Of a stretch of DNA of 64,000 bases, positions 47,412 to 57,108 are shown one piece after another; positions within the stretch are counted from its first letter, which is position 1, and every line of letters starts with the position of its first letter. The notes below the pieces were generated by a model, which was not told the origin of the DNA, ran no database searches, and saw only the letters and a list, made by a program, of their open reading frames with translations. This stretch comes from Erwinia tasmaniensis Et1/99 (GTDB taxonomy: Bacteria; Pseudomonadota; Gammaproteobacteria; Enterobacterales; Enterobacteriaceae): contig NC_010694.1 of the NCBI RefSeq assembly GCF_000026185.1, positions 1,860,001-1,924,000 on the forward strand, read 5' to 3'. The translations under genes were made by a program, and so were the position numbers.

Positions 47412-47897
47412 TTAAATGACAGGTGGTGCGCGCGGCTGGGAAAGTCCGGGGAAGAACGTAAAGTGATAAGGGGAAAACTTAAGCGGAGGTGGAGTGATTG
47501 TCGACAGCAGTAACAGGCGGATAATAACGATAAAAATTGCCAGCAACAGCGGTAAATGTACCAGAAGCTGGCAATAGCCACAGGCGAAATGATCCACCAC
47601 AGTGCCGCTGATACGCTTGTGATGCTGTGTATTGTCGGACGTTACGGGTGGTGTCGTGTTGCAGTGGTTATGACCTGCGGGCATCGGCATATCATCCATC
47701 ATGCCGTGCTGTGCCATTTTGTTTAAGCCACTTGGGGGATGTTCCGCAGTTATCTCATAATGTTCTGCGCTGCGCCGTTGCTCAAGAAAAGTCGACACGT
47801 CGGGCGCGATAAATAGCATCAATATCGCCATAATGGCGATTAATGCGGGCAAGCGGCGCTGCGACAGTCGGGAAAACGAAAACACTCTGTAATCCAT
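47412..47897 (-). CDS. DUF2946-like copper-associated membrane protein
   Basis: A 161-residue protein with an N-terminal membrane helix (about 17-35) and a second near 110-130. Between them is a His/Met-rich segment (MAQHGMMDDMPMPAGHNH) of the kind that binds copper, and a CGYC motif just before the second helix, both typical of DUF2946 proteins. It lies upstream of the OprC-type receptor on the same strand, with 212 bp between them. Function is unknown; copper handling is inferred. Confidence 0.78.
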   Translation of the reverse strand: MDYRVFSFSRLSQRRLPALIAIMAILMLFIAPDVSTFLEQRRSAEHYEITAEHPPSGLNKMAQHGMMDDMPMPAGHNHCNTTPPVTSDNTQHHKRISGTVVDHFACGYCQLLVHLPLLLAIFIVIIRLLLLSTITPPPLKFSPYHFTFFPGLSQPRAPPVI

Positions 47898-48003
47898 AAC
47901 AGAATAAAAAAGAGGTGTAATTCTAGCGGCTTTTATTCTCTTTGTTAACGGAATAATGCCTTAAACTCTATTAGCAGGCGCAATTCTTGACTAATAGTGT
48001 CAC

Positions 48004-48036
48004 AAAGGCGGCTGGGTTGATTAAAATGCCGCCTTT
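48004..48036 (-). terminator. Terminator of uspE
   Basis: AAAGGCGGC (48004-48012) pairs with GCCGCCTTT (48028-48036) across a 15-base loop, ending in TTTGTG on the minus strand 19 bp after the uspE stop. Confidence 0.65.
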
Positions 48037-48054
48037 CAGTAACGCTGGGAGAAA

Positions 48055-49005
48055 TTAGTCGTGCTCGTCGTCATCCACGGTAACCGGCGAGACAAACCCA
48101 TCTGGTTTAATCGCCAGCAGGTCGCAGCGTAGTCTATCGATGACCTGCTCTGCGGTGTTGCCGAGAAACGCCGCAGAAAGTCCGGTTCGCCCAATAGTTC
48201 CCAAAACCACAACGCCAGCATCAAGATATTCAGCCAGATCTGGAATAACCTCTTCCGGCAGGCCTTTTTCGACGTGGGTGAGACTGGCATCGATAGAGAA
48301 GGGCTGACGCAGCGCTTTCATGGCCAGCAAATGCTGACCACGGATAGCATCGTTATAAACGCTGGGGTCGAAATCCGGCAGCTCAATGGCGATATTAATC
48401 GGGGTGACCGGGTAAGCGCCCACAAGGTGCACTTCGGTATGATTTATGCGCTCGGCAAGTGCCAGCGTTTCTTTTACCAGTTTGGCGTTCAGCGGGTCGT
48501 GATGCGGTTCTTCACTGGCAAGATTCACCGCCACCAGCGCTTTCCCCTCTACCGGCCAGGGCTGGTCTTTAACCATCCAGACCGGACAAGGACATTTGCG
48601 TAACAGATGCCAATCGGTTGGGGTAAATACCACCGCCTGAAGGCGATCGTGCTGATGAGCCATTTTTATCACCAGGTCATGATGATTGTTCAGCACTTCC
48701 TGAATAACCGCTTCAAAAGGACGATTGTGCCAGACGACCTTGATATTTATCTGCACGCCGGCAGCTAGATAGGCGCGTGCCTGCTCGCGTATCCATTCCG
48801 TGCGTTGACTTACGACGCCTTTGCGCATGGTGATGCGTTCATCAGGCGAGAGCAGGGTCGTCATCTCATAGGAGAAGTCATAGATGGGTAGGAAGCAGGT
48901 GATCTTGCCGCCAAGACGTTGATTAAGATAAACAGCGCGCCGAAGTGCAGGCTGGTCATCCTGCTCGGGATCGATTACCACCAGAATATTGTGATACAGG
49001 GCCAT
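48055..49005 (-). CDS. uspE: UspE, universal stress protein with tandem Usp domains
   Basis: The ATG at 49005 has GAGGAG upstream and gives 316 residues, the same as E. coli UspE. Two Usp domains lie in tandem; the first starts [17 protein letters not shown] and the second ends with [22 protein letters not shown], which carries the G-2x-G-9x-G(S/T)-like element. It is cytosolic and induced by stress and stationary phase. It stands directly downstream of fnr, as in E. coli and most enterobacteria. Confidence 0.96.
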   Translation of the reverse strand: MALYHNILVVIDPEQDDQPALRRAVYLNQRLGGKITCFLPIYDFSYEMTTLLSPDERITMRKGVVSQRTEWIREQARAYLAAGVQINIKVVWHNRPFEAVIQEVLNNHHDLVIKMAHQHDRLQAVVFTPTDWHLLRKCPCPVWMVKDQPWPVEGKALVAVNLASEEPHHDPLNAKLVKETLALAERINHTEVHLVGAYPVTPINIAIELPDFDPSVYNDAIRGQHLLAMKALRQPFSIDASLTHVEKGLPEEVIPDLAEYLDAGVVVLGTIGRTGLSAAFLGNTAEQVIDRLRCDLLAIKPDGFVSPVTVDDDEHD

Positions 49006-49120
49006 AACGTTTCTCCTCAAGCAGGGCGTATTAGCTTAAAGATAGTCTAATGACGATAAAGGGTGAAAGAGAAAAGTTGCCGCCGGATCAATATACTAAC
49101 AAATACCGATCCGGCAGCGA

Positions 49121-49876
49121 TCAGGCTATTGCGCGGCAATGACCTGCCAGGTGAGCCAGGGTCTCATGATCTTCGACGGTGATATATTTCCCTTTAACGG
49201 CCAGCATACCGCTTTTTTGAAAACGGCCCAGCAGACGGCTAATCGTTTCCACGGTAAGGCCGAGATAATTACCGATATCGCTACGCGTCATCGTGAGTCG
49301 AAACTCACGCTGTGAGAAACCGCGCTGGCCAAAACGCTGTGAGAGACCGTAGATAAAGGCCGCCAGACGCTCTTCCGCATTCTTTTTCGACAAGAGCAGG
49401 ATCATGTCCTGATCGTCCTTAATCTCGCCGCTCATCAGGCGCATCATTTGCTGACGCAGACTGGGCATTTTTCCTGAGAGGTCATCCAGGGTTTCAAAAG
49501 GGATCTCGCAGACCATCGCGGTTTCTAAAGCTTGGGCAAAACCAGGGTGCTGACTGCCGCTGATGGCATCAAAACCAACCAGATCGCCCGCAAGATGGAA
49601 CCCGGTGATCTGCTCGTCACCCTGTTCAGTAATGGTGAAGCTTTTGATTGTTCCTGAACGGATGGCATATAAAGACTTCAGTTCATCACCCGCTTTAAAC
49701 AGCGTCTGGCCCTTTTGTATGGGCTTTTTGCGCTCGATGATATTGTCGAGCTGATCCAGCTCGTGTTCGTTAAGCGTGAAGGGAATACAAAGCTGACTGA
49801 TGCTGCAATCCTGGCAGTGTATGGCGCATCCGCCCGATTGTATGCGTTTGGTGAGAATTCGCTTTTGCGGGGTCAT
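49121..49876 (-). CDS. fnr: FNR, oxygen-sensing global regulator
   Basis: A 251-residue protein nearly identical to E. coli FNR (250). The 4Fe-4S ligands are Cys21, Cys24 and Cys30 plus one in MVCEIPF near 123, each shifted by one residue from E. coli. The CRP-type effector domain, dimerisation helix ([21 protein letters not shown]) and helix-turn-helix ([12 protein letters not shown]) are intact. Without oxygen the cluster dimerises FNR, which activates anaerobic genes, including fnrS in this window. An FNR box lies 20 bp before its start. Confidence 0.98.
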   Translation of the reverse strand: MTPQKRILTKRIQSGGCAIHCQDCSISQLCIPFTLNEHELDQLDNIIERKKPIQKGQTLFKAGDELKSLYAIRSGTIKSFTITEQGDEQITGFHLAGDLVGFDAISGSQHPGFAQALETAMVCEIPFETLDDLSGKMPSLRQQMMRLMSGEIKDDQDMILLLSKKNAEERLAAFIYGLSQRFGQRGFSQREFRLTMTRSDIGNYLGLTVETISRLLGRFQKSGMLAVKGKYITVEDHETLAHLAGHCRAIA

Positions 49877-50194
49877 AATCTACGCTCGATGAAAATTGAC
49901 TCTCGTCAATTTACATTTTTTAATGACTAAAAGGAACATTTGTTGGCCGATAAGCACATAAAAAATAGGGTTGCTATCATCTATAGGCCATTCCTTAACA
50001 CTCGTATAAAAATAAGTCTAGCGATACTTTTCATTATAAGAGTTTATTTTTTCAGTGTTTAATATCACTTAAATCTACAGTTATCAGCGATCGTGCTAAT
50101 GCTGGCGCGTGAACCGAGACCGTTTTTTGCTAAACTCTGGCATTAAGCCAGACACTTAACTACGCAGCTTGCGTCTATTGACCGGAGGCACGAG
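49877..50194. promoter_or_regulatory. Divergent region between fnr and smrA
   Basis: A 318-bp A+T-rich stretch that holds the fnr promoter with its FNR box and presumably the smrA promoter. A small RNA like E. coli McaS, which lies next to smrA there, was looked for and not recognised. Confidence 0.5.
49896..49909. promoter_or_regulatory. FNR box upstream of fnr (autoregulation)
   Basis: TTGACTCTCGTCAA is a perfect palindrome around a 4-base centre and matches the FNR consensus TTGAT-N4-ATCAA at 8 of 10 positions. It lies 20 bp before the fnr start codon, where bound FNR would repress its own gene. Confidence 0.7.
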
Positions 50195-50749
50195 ATGACG
50201 GAACAAAATCTGTTTAGAGAGGCAATGGGGGATGTCAAACCATTGAAAGACAGCGCCAGTACCCTGTGGCATAAGCCTCCTGTCGTTAAAGTATCGCGCA
50301 TTCAGGATGACCAGCTGGATAATCCTCTTACCTGCGGGCATCTGGACATTGTTCCACTGACCATCCCTCTTGAATACAGGGCAGAAGGCATTCAGCAGGG
50401 GGTACTGGATAAACTTCGGCAGGGAAAATATACGGTTCAGGCAACCCTCAACCTGGTTCGACAGCCGGTAGAACAGTGCCGTCAGGCGCTTTATCTTTTT
50501 ATGCTACAGGCCGCACGCCATAATCTACGTAATGTGCTGATCGTTCATGGCAAAGGGAGAAACGATCGCGCCCATGCCAATATTATACGTAGCTATCTGA
50601 TGCGTTGGTTGCCTCAGTTTGCTGAAGTACAGGCTTTTTGCTACGCACAGAACTCAGATGGTGGCAGCGGTGCCTGCTATGTTGGCTTGCGCAAAAGCGA
50701 ATCTGCCCGTCTGGAAAATCGTGAACGGCATGCCAGGCGCTGTCGCTGA
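50195..50749 (+). CDS. smrA: SmrA, Smr-domain DNA endonuclease
   Basis: A 184-residue protein (E. coli SmrA/YdaL 187). The C-terminal Smr domain shows the LNLVRQPVEQCRQAL helix, the conserved VHGKGRND catalytic-region motif and GGSGACYVGLRKS. Smr proteins nick or cut nucleic acids. The ribosome site is GGAGG. It is divergent from fnr. Confidence 0.92.
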   Translation: MTEQNLFREAMGDVKPLKDSASTLWHKPPVVKVSRIQDDQLDNPLTCGHLDIVPLTIPLEYRAEGIQQGVLDKLRQGKYTVQATLNLVRQPVEQCRQALYLFMLQAARHNLRNVLIVHGKGRNDRAHANIIRSYLMRWLPQFAEVQAFCYAQNSDGGSGACYVGLRKSESARLENRERHARRCR

Positions 50750-51078
50750 CGGCATCACTGTGTTTATGGCGAAAATAACCGCTAATAAATGAATTGCAGG
50801 TGTGTAAAGCCCGTAGCCTTAAGTGCGGCTGGTTGTCGCCGGTGGGAAAATAAAAAAAATCACGTACAGAATATAAAATAACATCATCAAAACATAATAA
50901 AAGCTTATACTTCACGTGCTAAAGGGGCTTTGCTATTGCATGGTGAAATACATTACCCGTGCCAGCAAAGCGTACAAAACCTTTCATCTATTTTTATTCT
51001 GTGGAAATATCTTAAAAATACCCACGAGCGTGTGTTGGATTTTTAACTATTTTCTACCACCTATCAAAAGGCAAAGGA
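50750..51078. other. A+T-rich gap before the acyltransferase gene
   Basis: A 329-bp stretch with no supported gene or strong hairpin. Base composition turns clearly A+T-rich here and stays so through the acyltransferase, which marks the left edge of an acquired segment. Confidence 0.45.
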
Positions 51079-52122
51079 ATGCGTGTATTAAGCATAGATT
51101 TACTAAAGATAATTTCTATCTTTTTCGTAGTACTCTCCCACGTCACTCTGTTTTTCTTATCCAACAATGGTAATGATGTTTATTTATATTTTTTCAGGCA
51201 GTCAGGCCAGCTGGGTGTCGTACTTTTCTTTATGTGTAGTGGCTACTTCCTGCTTAATAACACGCGTGAAAATCAGGTTGGCTATATCCTTGGTAAAATA
51301 AAAGGGATATTAAGCGTACTGCTTTTTTGGCTGTGCTTTTACTATCTCTATGATGCTTTCTTCATCAGTCGCTTCACGGCGGTTGATGATGTCAGCTTTC
51401 TTACATATTTTAACGTCAGTCATCATCTTTCCGATGCCACGCACCTCTGGTTTATATTCTCAATCATCGGGCTTTATATCTTAACGCCATTCATTCGCTG
51501 CGTTTTCAGGGAAGCCAATGCAGAAGGGATAATGAAAATGCTCATTATCATGGTTTTCGTGTCCAACCTGACCCTGGTCAATGCGCTGACGGATTATGCG
51601 TTCTCATTTAAATCCATCCCAGACAATCTCTTGCTACCTTTTCAGACCGAAGGCCTAATCAGTTTCCTGGTGGGAGGGTATCTGGGTTTAACCCGACCGA
51701 AGGTAGAATCCTTTTCGTTTCCACATATCATGCTGTTAGTTTTAGCGGTTGTTTCATTCTCTGTGCTGTCAATCATTTCGTCCTGCACGGGTATCGCCTT
51801 CTTCTATGGCAAATTCTACAATATACTTCTGCAAACCTCATCGCTTTGCACTTTTCTGTTTATGATGAATATCAACATGAATAGTTACCCCCCGATAATT
51901 GATGACATTAGCAAAAGCGTGCTGGGGATCTATCTCGTTCATAATATATTTGTTGTGGAGGTGCACAGCGAGTTCATTCATAATATGATATTGAGAGCGA
52001 CTGGTGAAATAAATACCTATCTCCACATCATCATTTATTCTACCCTGGCATTTATCCTTTCATATCTTTTCTGTCGTGGGCTGCGTAAATCAAAAATTAC
52101 TGAGAAAATTATCACTCTTTAA
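51079..52122 (+). CDS. Acyltransferase-3 family membrane protein
   Basis: A 347-residue polytopic protein with about ten membrane helices. It starts with the family pattern RVLSIDLLKIISIFFVVLSHV, whose His (about residue 21) is the likely catalytic base, followed by GQLGVVLFFMCSGYF. Members move acyl groups, often acetyl or succinyl, onto sugars of exopolysaccharide, O-antigen or glucans. The low G+C compared with its neighbours suggests horizontal transfer. No other polysaccharide gene is beside it, so the acceptor is unknown. WecH-like O-acetyltransferases are a possible close group. Confidence 0.85.
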   Translation: MRVLSIDLLKIISIFFVVLSHVTLFFLSNNGNDVYLYFFRQSGQLGVVLFFMCSGYFLLNNTRENQVGYILGKIKGILSVLLFWLCFYYLYDAFFISRFTAVDDVSFLTYFNVSHHLSDATHLWFIFSIIGLYILTPFIRCVFREANAEGIMKMLIIMVFVSNLTLVNALTDYAFSFKSIPDNLLLPFQTEGLISFLVGGYLGLTRPKVESFSFPHIMLLVLAVVSFSVLSIISSCTGIAFFYGKFYNILLQTSSLCTFLFMMNINMNSYPPIIDDISKSVLGIYLVHNIFVVEVHSEFIHNMILRATGEINTYLHIIIYSTLAFILSYLFCRGLRKSKITEKIITL

Positions 52123-52297
52123 TACGTTCATGATTCTAATCAAATAGAGGGCTTCAGGGTCTTCACTACGTGAAGGGTTGGGCGCTGTCACCAGGGATAT
52201 TCCCACTGAGATAATTTTTATTATCAAACCTTATGCGGCTATTTTTTCAAGAGAAATCGATAACAATCCGTTATGATGGCGGCTAATTTTCTCGTCA

Positions 52298-52327
52298 GTC
52301 TCGCTCATCGGCCAAGCTGAGCGAGAC
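52298..52327 (+). promoter_or_regulatory. Perfect hairpin in the leader of the aromatic-acid transporter gene
   Basis: GTCTCGCTCA (52298-52307) pairs with TGAGCGAGAC (52318-52327) across a 10-base loop, 26 bp before the transporter start. There is no T-run, so it may be an operator or an mRNA leader structure rather than a terminator. Confidence 0.5.
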
Positions 52328-52353
52328 AACACTGGCCTGTTATGGAGTGCGAA

Positions 52354-53682
52354 GTGGACAGTACCGCAGCCATTGATATCCGAGCGTTAATTAACCAACA
52401 GGCGCTGAGCCGCTATCAGAAAAGAATCATCGCCTTAAGCTTTGCCGTTGTGGCTATGGACGGAATGGACATCGCCCTGATGGGCTTTATTGCCCCTGCG
52501 CTTAAAAGTACGTGGGGAGTCACCAACCATCAGCTGGGCGCGGTTATCAGCGCCGCGCTGATCGGCCTCGCTCTCGGCGCCATGTTTGCCGGGCCGCTGG
52601 CCGACCGTTTTGGTCGCCGCGTTATCATTATCTTTAGCGTGTTCTTTTTCGGCCTGTGCACGCTGGCGACCGCATTCTCACAGAATCTTGATCAGATGAT
52701 GATACTGCGATTCCTGACCGGCCTGGGGCTGGGTGCGGCTATGCCTAACGTCGGCACTCTGGTTGCCGAATACTCCCCGGAACGTAAACGCGCATTTCTT
52801 ATTACCGTGGTCTTCTGTGGTTTCACCTTTGGAGCCGCCAGCGGCGGCTTTGCGGCATCGTGGCTGATCCCCAACCTGGGCTGGCATGCACTGCTGGTGG
52901 TCGGCGGCGTTTTACCGCTGCTGCTGGTGCCGCTGTTGCTGCGCTATTTGCCAGAATCCGTGCGCTTTATGATAGCCCGCAATGCACCAGCCTCGCAGAT
53001 CCGCCAGATTGTTGAAAAAATGCATCCGGGCACCGTCTGCCAATCCGCGGTGTTTAGCCGTAATGAACTGGCGGCGGGAGAAGGGGCGATCAAGGTCGTG
53101 CTCTCACGCCGCTATTTCTTCGGCAGTATCATGCTATGGGGGAGCTATTTTATGGGGCTGTTTCTGGTTTATCTGATTGGCTCCTGGCTACCGTCGCTGG
53201 TTAAAGACGTCGGGTTGACCGTCAGTCAGGCGGCACTGGTTACCGCTATCTATCAGGCGGGGGGAACCGTGGGCTCTCTGTTCGCCGGCTGGATGATGGA
53301 CCGTTTCAATGCGAATCTCGCGTTGGCCGCTATCTATTTTAGCGGAGCGATAGCGACCGTGTGTATTGGCTATGCGCCAGCAGACACAATGACGCTGAGT
53401 ATCATCGCCTTTTGCAGCGGGTTCTGTCTGAATGGTGCCAATACCGGAATGAATGCGCTTTCTGCCAGTTATTATCCGACGCACGCGCGCGCTACCGGCT
53501 CCAGCTGGATGCACGGCGTGGGCCGCGTAGGGGCCATTTTAAGTGCCTTTGCCGGTGCGCAAATGTTGTCATTGGGCTGGAGCATAACCGATGTGTTCTC
53601 ATTTCTCGCTATTCCAGCGGTACTGACCACGCTGATGCTGATCGCCAAGTATCGCTTCGGTTTTCAGCGCGAACGGGCTTGA
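52354..53682 (+). CDS. MFS transporter of the aromatic acid:H+ symporter (AAHS) family
   Basis: The GTG at 52354 is preferred, with GGAG 6 bases upstream; an ATG at 52342 would overlap that site. The protein has 442 residues and 12 predicted helices. The AAHS signatures are present: DGMDIALMGFIAPAL in helix 1, the G-D-R loop GPLADRFGRR between helices 2 and 3, and PNVGTLVAEYSPERKR in helix 4-5. Relatives include PcaK, BenK and MucK, which import benzoate, 4-hydroxybenzoate or muconate. The next gene is an esterase, so a released aromatic acid could be the substrate. Confidence 0.88.
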   Translation: MDSTAAIDIRALINQQALSRYQKRIIALSFAVVAMDGMDIALMGFIAPALKSTWGVTNHQLGAVISAALIGLALGAMFAGPLADRFGRRVIIIFSVFFFGLCTLATAFSQNLDQMMILRFLTGLGLGAAMPNVGTLVAEYSPERKRAFLITVVFCGFTFGAASGGFAASWLIPNLGWHALLVVGGVLPLLLVPLLLRYLPESVRFMIARNAPASQIRQIVEKMHPGTVCQSAVFSRNELAAGEGAIKVVLSRRYFFGSIMLWGSYFMGLFLVYLIGSWLPSLVKDVGLTVSQAALVTAIYQAGGTVGSLFAGWMMDRFNANLALAAIYFSGAIATVCIGYAPADTMTLSIIAFCSGFCLNGANTGMNALSASYYPTHARATGSSWMHGVGRVGAILSAFAGAQMLSLGWSITDVFSFLAIPAVLTTLMLIAKYRFGFQRERA

Positions 53683-53789
53683 GGTAAAGCTGCTTGCAGC
53701 CATAACAAAGCCGCTGGCGTGCGCCGTATATCCTTCCTTTTGGTAAGGAATTCCGCTGATAATCCACTTATGCCGATGTAGACAAGCAA

Positions 53790-55316
53790 ATGAGAAACGA
53801 TCGACTATTACGTGTTATGACCGCCGAAGGCCTGCTGCGCGGAACAATGGATAAGGATATATTTGTTTTCAAGGGCATCCCCTATGCGGCCCCGCCAACG
53901 GGCGCTTTGCGCTGGAAAGCCCCTCGGCCGGTTACCCCCTGGACTGGGGAAAAGGACGCCACTGCGTGGGGAGCCGCCAGCTGGCAAAACCGCGATGACT
54001 GTCTGGCAATGGGCGGGGGTGATCCTGGCAAGTTAAGTGAAGACTGCCTTTATCTCAACGTCTGGACGCCGGACGTTGCCCCCGAAGAACCCCTCCCGGT
54101 GATGGTGTGGATCCACGGCGGTGGTTACGCCATCGGATCGGGTGGCCTGACTCCCTACGGCGGCATGCCGTTAGCCCGACGCGGCGCGGTGGTTGTCACT
54201 CTTAATTATCGTCTTGGCCAACTCGGCTTTTTTGCCCATCCGGCGCTGGATAGCGAGTATCCTGAAGGGCTACCGATCAATAACTTCGCTCTGCTCGATC
54301 AAATAGCCGCCCTGCAATGGGTACAGCGCAATATCCATGCCTTTGGTGGGAATGCACGGAATATCACCCTGATGGGCGAATCTTCAGGTGCACGTAGCGT
54401 GCTTTCACTGTGTGCCTCACCGCTGGCAGACGGGTTATTTCATAAAGGTATTGTGCAGAGTGCCTACACGCTCCCTGACGTGACGCGCGCCGGCGCGCTG
54501 GATAAAGGACAAAGGCTGGCGCGCCACTTCAATCTACCGGATGCGACAGCGGAGCAGTTGCGTCAACTTCCCGCTGAGGCGTTCTGGGCACTTGATAGCA
54601 GCATGAGCTGCGGGCCGGTGGCTATTTCCGGCGATCGGGTGTTGCCGCAGCCGATGCTGAGCGTATTCGCCTCTGCCGCCCAGCATCCATTGCCGCTAAT
54701 GATAGGTAGCAACAGTGATGAAGCCAGCGTATTAGAATATTTCGGCGTCAATGCGGCACAGGCGATCGCAGAAATGCGTAGAAAACATCCGCTTGGACTG
54801 CGGCTGATCACATGGTTGTATCGCGGTATTAAGGACGATGCCGAGCTGGGGCGACGGGTCGCTCGCGATATGGCCTTTACCACCCTCGGCTATATTGTCA
54901 GTCGCGCCCAGCTGCGCATTGGCGTGCCCGGCTGGCGCTACTACTTCGATTACGTTTCTGAAAACGCCCGCGATATTTACCTTCATGGCACCCGGCACGG
55001 TAATGAAATTCCCTATGTACTTAACACGCTGGGGCAGCTGACGGCGGTAGATAATGAGCGGCCGTTTACCTTGGGCGATAGTGCCTTCGCCGGTCGCGTC
55101 AGTGAATACTGGTTCAACTTTGCTCGCGATATAACGCCGCTATCTCGCAGTATCAAAGGCGAAATGGCCTGGCCCGTCTGGCAGACCGACCGCGACGTGA
55201 CCCTGCGGTTTGGTCGTGGCGGTAGCGCGGAAATCACGCTAGAGAAACGTTTTATGCGCCGCAGGATGCAGTTATTCCGCCTGCTCATGAAAACATTTGT
55301 TCATTTAAGACGCTAA
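53790..55316 (+). CDS. Type-B carboxylesterase
   Basis: A 508-residue alpha/beta-hydrolase with the carboxylesterase-B signatures. Oxyanion hole HGGGY near 109-113, nucleophile Ser198 in GESSGAR, the acid region SNSDEASVLEY, and the catalytic His in TRHGNEIPY are visible. No signal peptide is evident, so it acts in the cytosol. It begins 107 bp after the aromatic-acid transporter and may be co-transcribed. Hydrolysis of plant phenolic or p-nitrobenzyl-type esters is plausible but not shown. Confidence 0.88.
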   Translation: MRNDRLLRVMTAEGLLRGTMDKDIFVFKGIPYAAPPTGALRWKAPRPVTPWTGEKDATAWGAASWQNRDDCLAMGGGDPGKLSEDCLYLNVWTPDVAPEEPLPVMVWIHGGGYAIGSGGLTPYGGMPLARRGAVVVTLNYRLGQLGFFAHPALDSEYPEGLPINNFALLDQIAALQWVQRNIHAFGGNARNITLMGESSGARSVLSLCASPLADGLFHKGIVQSAYTLPDVTRAGALDKGQRLARHFNLPDATAEQLRQLPAEAFWALDSSMSCGPVAISGDRVLPQPMLSVFASAAQHPLPLMIGSNSDEASVLEYFGVNAAQAIAEMRRKHPLGLRLITWLYRGIKDDAELGRRVARDMAFTTLGYIVSRAQLRIGVPGWRYYFDYVSENARDIYLHGTRHGNEIPYVLNTLGQLTAVDNERPFTLGDSAFAGRVSEYWFNFARDITPLSRSIKGEMAWPVWQTDRDVTLRFGRGGSAEITLEKRFMRRRMQLFRLLMKTFVHLRR

Positions 55317-55405
55317 AATAAAAGAATTTTTTTCAAGAATGCGCTTGCCTGGTGACGCCTTCGTCTTTTTTGTTTGCTAAATAATTCACTGTTCCCCAGC
55401 GGTCT

Positions 55406-55413
55406 GCCGATAA
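55406..55413 (+). promoter_or_regulatory. Sigma-28-like -10 element before the chemoreceptor gene
   Basis: GCCGATAA is a perfect match to the flagellar sigma-28 -10 box, about 64 bp before the start. The expected TAAA -35 is not at the right distance (a TAAA at 55378-55381 is about 9 bp too far), so this is only a candidate. Confidence 0.4.
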
Positions 55414-55476
55414 CAGCTTCTGAAAGACTAAAAATAACAAAGCATTATTGACGGCTTCACCAGGCCAGGAGCAATT

Positions 55477-57108
55477 ATGAATTTTCTAAAAAACTACACG
55501 ATCCGCGCTATTCTGCTGTGGATTTTGGGGATCTTCTGTTTCATGTGGGGGGCGGTGGGCATATACAGCCTTAGCTCACTAAGCCAGCTTAGCAAAGGGG
55601 ATGCGGTGGGGCGTGAGCTGATCGACCAGATGACCATCCTGAGTAAAGGCAACGACCAGTATTTCCGCGTGATTACCCGCCTGGCTCGCGCAACAGATTC
55701 TAAAAAGCCGCAGGATATGGATGCGGCAAAGCAATCTTTGGAAAATATGACCGCACTGCTGGCGGAGTTTAAGGCGCATACGCCAGGCCCGTTGGATAGG
55801 CAGTATGCCACAGCGGCAACGGAACGCTGGCAGAAGCTGCTGGAAGAGGGCGTCATTCCCCAGGTGCGGCTGGCACAGCAGCCCGCGCTTGACGACTACC
55901 GCCTTCATGCCCGTACCGTCACCCCGGCCTTGAGCCGCGAATTTGGCGCAAGCGTGGAGAAATTCAACACCGCTGCGGCGGCTAAACTCGATCAAACGCG
56001 GATAAACGGCGAGCACCTTATCAGCACCACCAAGACCGTACTGATGCTGGCCATGGTGCTCGGGATTGCTATTTTGCTGTTAACCGACCGCTATTTAGTC
56101 GCAATGCTGGTTCGACCACTGAATAACCTGCGTGAACATTTCCGCCTGATTACCGAAGGCGATCTCACCCATCCTTTACATGATTTAAACCGCAATTGCG
56201 TCGGCCGTTTGGTGCCACTGGTGCGGGAAATGCAGGACAGTCTGCGCGAAGCCGTCAGCTCCATTCGCAGCGGAACCGATAATATTCATCGTGGTGCGGC
56301 TGAGATCTCGTCTGGCAACAACGATCTCTCATCGCGTACCGAACAGCAGGCATCCGCGCTGGAGCAGACCGCCGCCAGCATGGAACAATTAACGGCAACG
56401 GTAAAACTTAACGCCGATCACGCCCGTCAGGCCAGTACGCTGGCGGATAATGCCTCCCTGACGGCAGGAAAGGGCGGCGATCTGGTGACAAACGTGATCA
56501 CAACGATGGAAGGGATCTCTGACAGTTCGAAGAAAATTGCCGATATTACCTCCGTTATAAACAGCATTGCGTTTCAGACCAATATCCTGGCACTGAATGC
56601 CGCGGTAGAAGCCGCGCGTGCCGGTGAACAGGGGCGTGGTTTCGCCGTGGTGGCCAGTGAGGTGCGCAGTCTCGCCCAGCGCAGTGCGGGCGCGGCGAAG
56701 GAGATTGAGACCCTGATCGCCGATTCAGTATCGCGCGTAAATAACGGCTCAAAACTGGTGGCCCAGGCGGGTAGCAACATGAAGGATATCGTGCAATCGG
56801 TGAATGAGGTCACAGAGATTATGAAGCAAATCTCCTGCGCCTCGGAGGAACAAAGCAAGGGTATCGATCAGGTGGCGACGGCGGTTTCAGAAATGGATAG
56901 CGTCACCCAGCAAAATGCCTCACTGGTTGAAGAAGTCTCCTCGGCCGCCAGCGCGTTAGAACGCCAGACCGTTGAACTGACTCTGTCAGTTTCCAGATTC
57001 CGTCTGCCTGAAAGTTCTGAATCTGCATTGAGGTCAACGCCAGCCGTTGCTAAGCCAGCGGCGGCGAAAGGTGCTGCTGGGTCAGGTGACGACTGGGTAG
57101 CCTTCTAA
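55477..57108 (+). CDS. Methyl-accepting chemotaxis protein (Tar/Tsr type)
   Basis: A 543-residue chemoreceptor: membrane helix 1 about 10-32, a four-helix-bundle periplasmic sensor (about 33-185), helix 2 about 186-207, HAMP, and a long signalling coiled coil. The hairpin tip [20 protein letters not shown] is canonical. The C-terminus ends GDDWVAF, a variant of the NWETF tether that recruits CheR and CheB in E. coli Tar and Tsr. AGGAG precedes the ATG. The ligand cannot be predicted. Confidence 0.94.
   Translation: MNFLKNYTIRAILLWILGIFCFMWGAVGIYSLSSLSQLSKGDAVGRELIDQMTILSKGNDQYFRVITRLARATDSKKPQDMDAAKQSLENMTALLAEFKAHTPGPLDRQYATAATERWQKLLEEGVIPQVRLAQQPALDDYRLHARTVTPALSREFGASVEKFNTAAAAKLDQTRINGEHLISTTKTVLMLAMVLGIAILLLTDRYLVAMLVRPLNNLREHFRLITEGDLTHPLHDLNRNCVGRLVPLVREMQDSLREAVSSIRSGTDNIHRGAAEISSGNNDLSSRTEQQASALEQTAASMEQLTATVKLNADHARQASTLADNASLTAGKGGDLVTNVITTMEGISDSSKKIADITSVINSIAFQTNILALNAAVEAARAGEQGRGFAVVASEVRSLAQRSAGAAKEIETLIADSVSRVNNGSKLVAQAGSNMKDIVQSVNEVTEIMKQISCASEEQSKGIDQVATAVSEMDSVTQQNASLVEEVSSAASALERQTVELTLSVSRFRLPESSESALRSTPAVAKPAAAKGAAGSGDDWVAF

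Noticed and set aside
49877..50194. McaS-like small RNA next to smrA
   Set aside because: The E. coli gene lies in this context, but no matching core or terminator was recognised.
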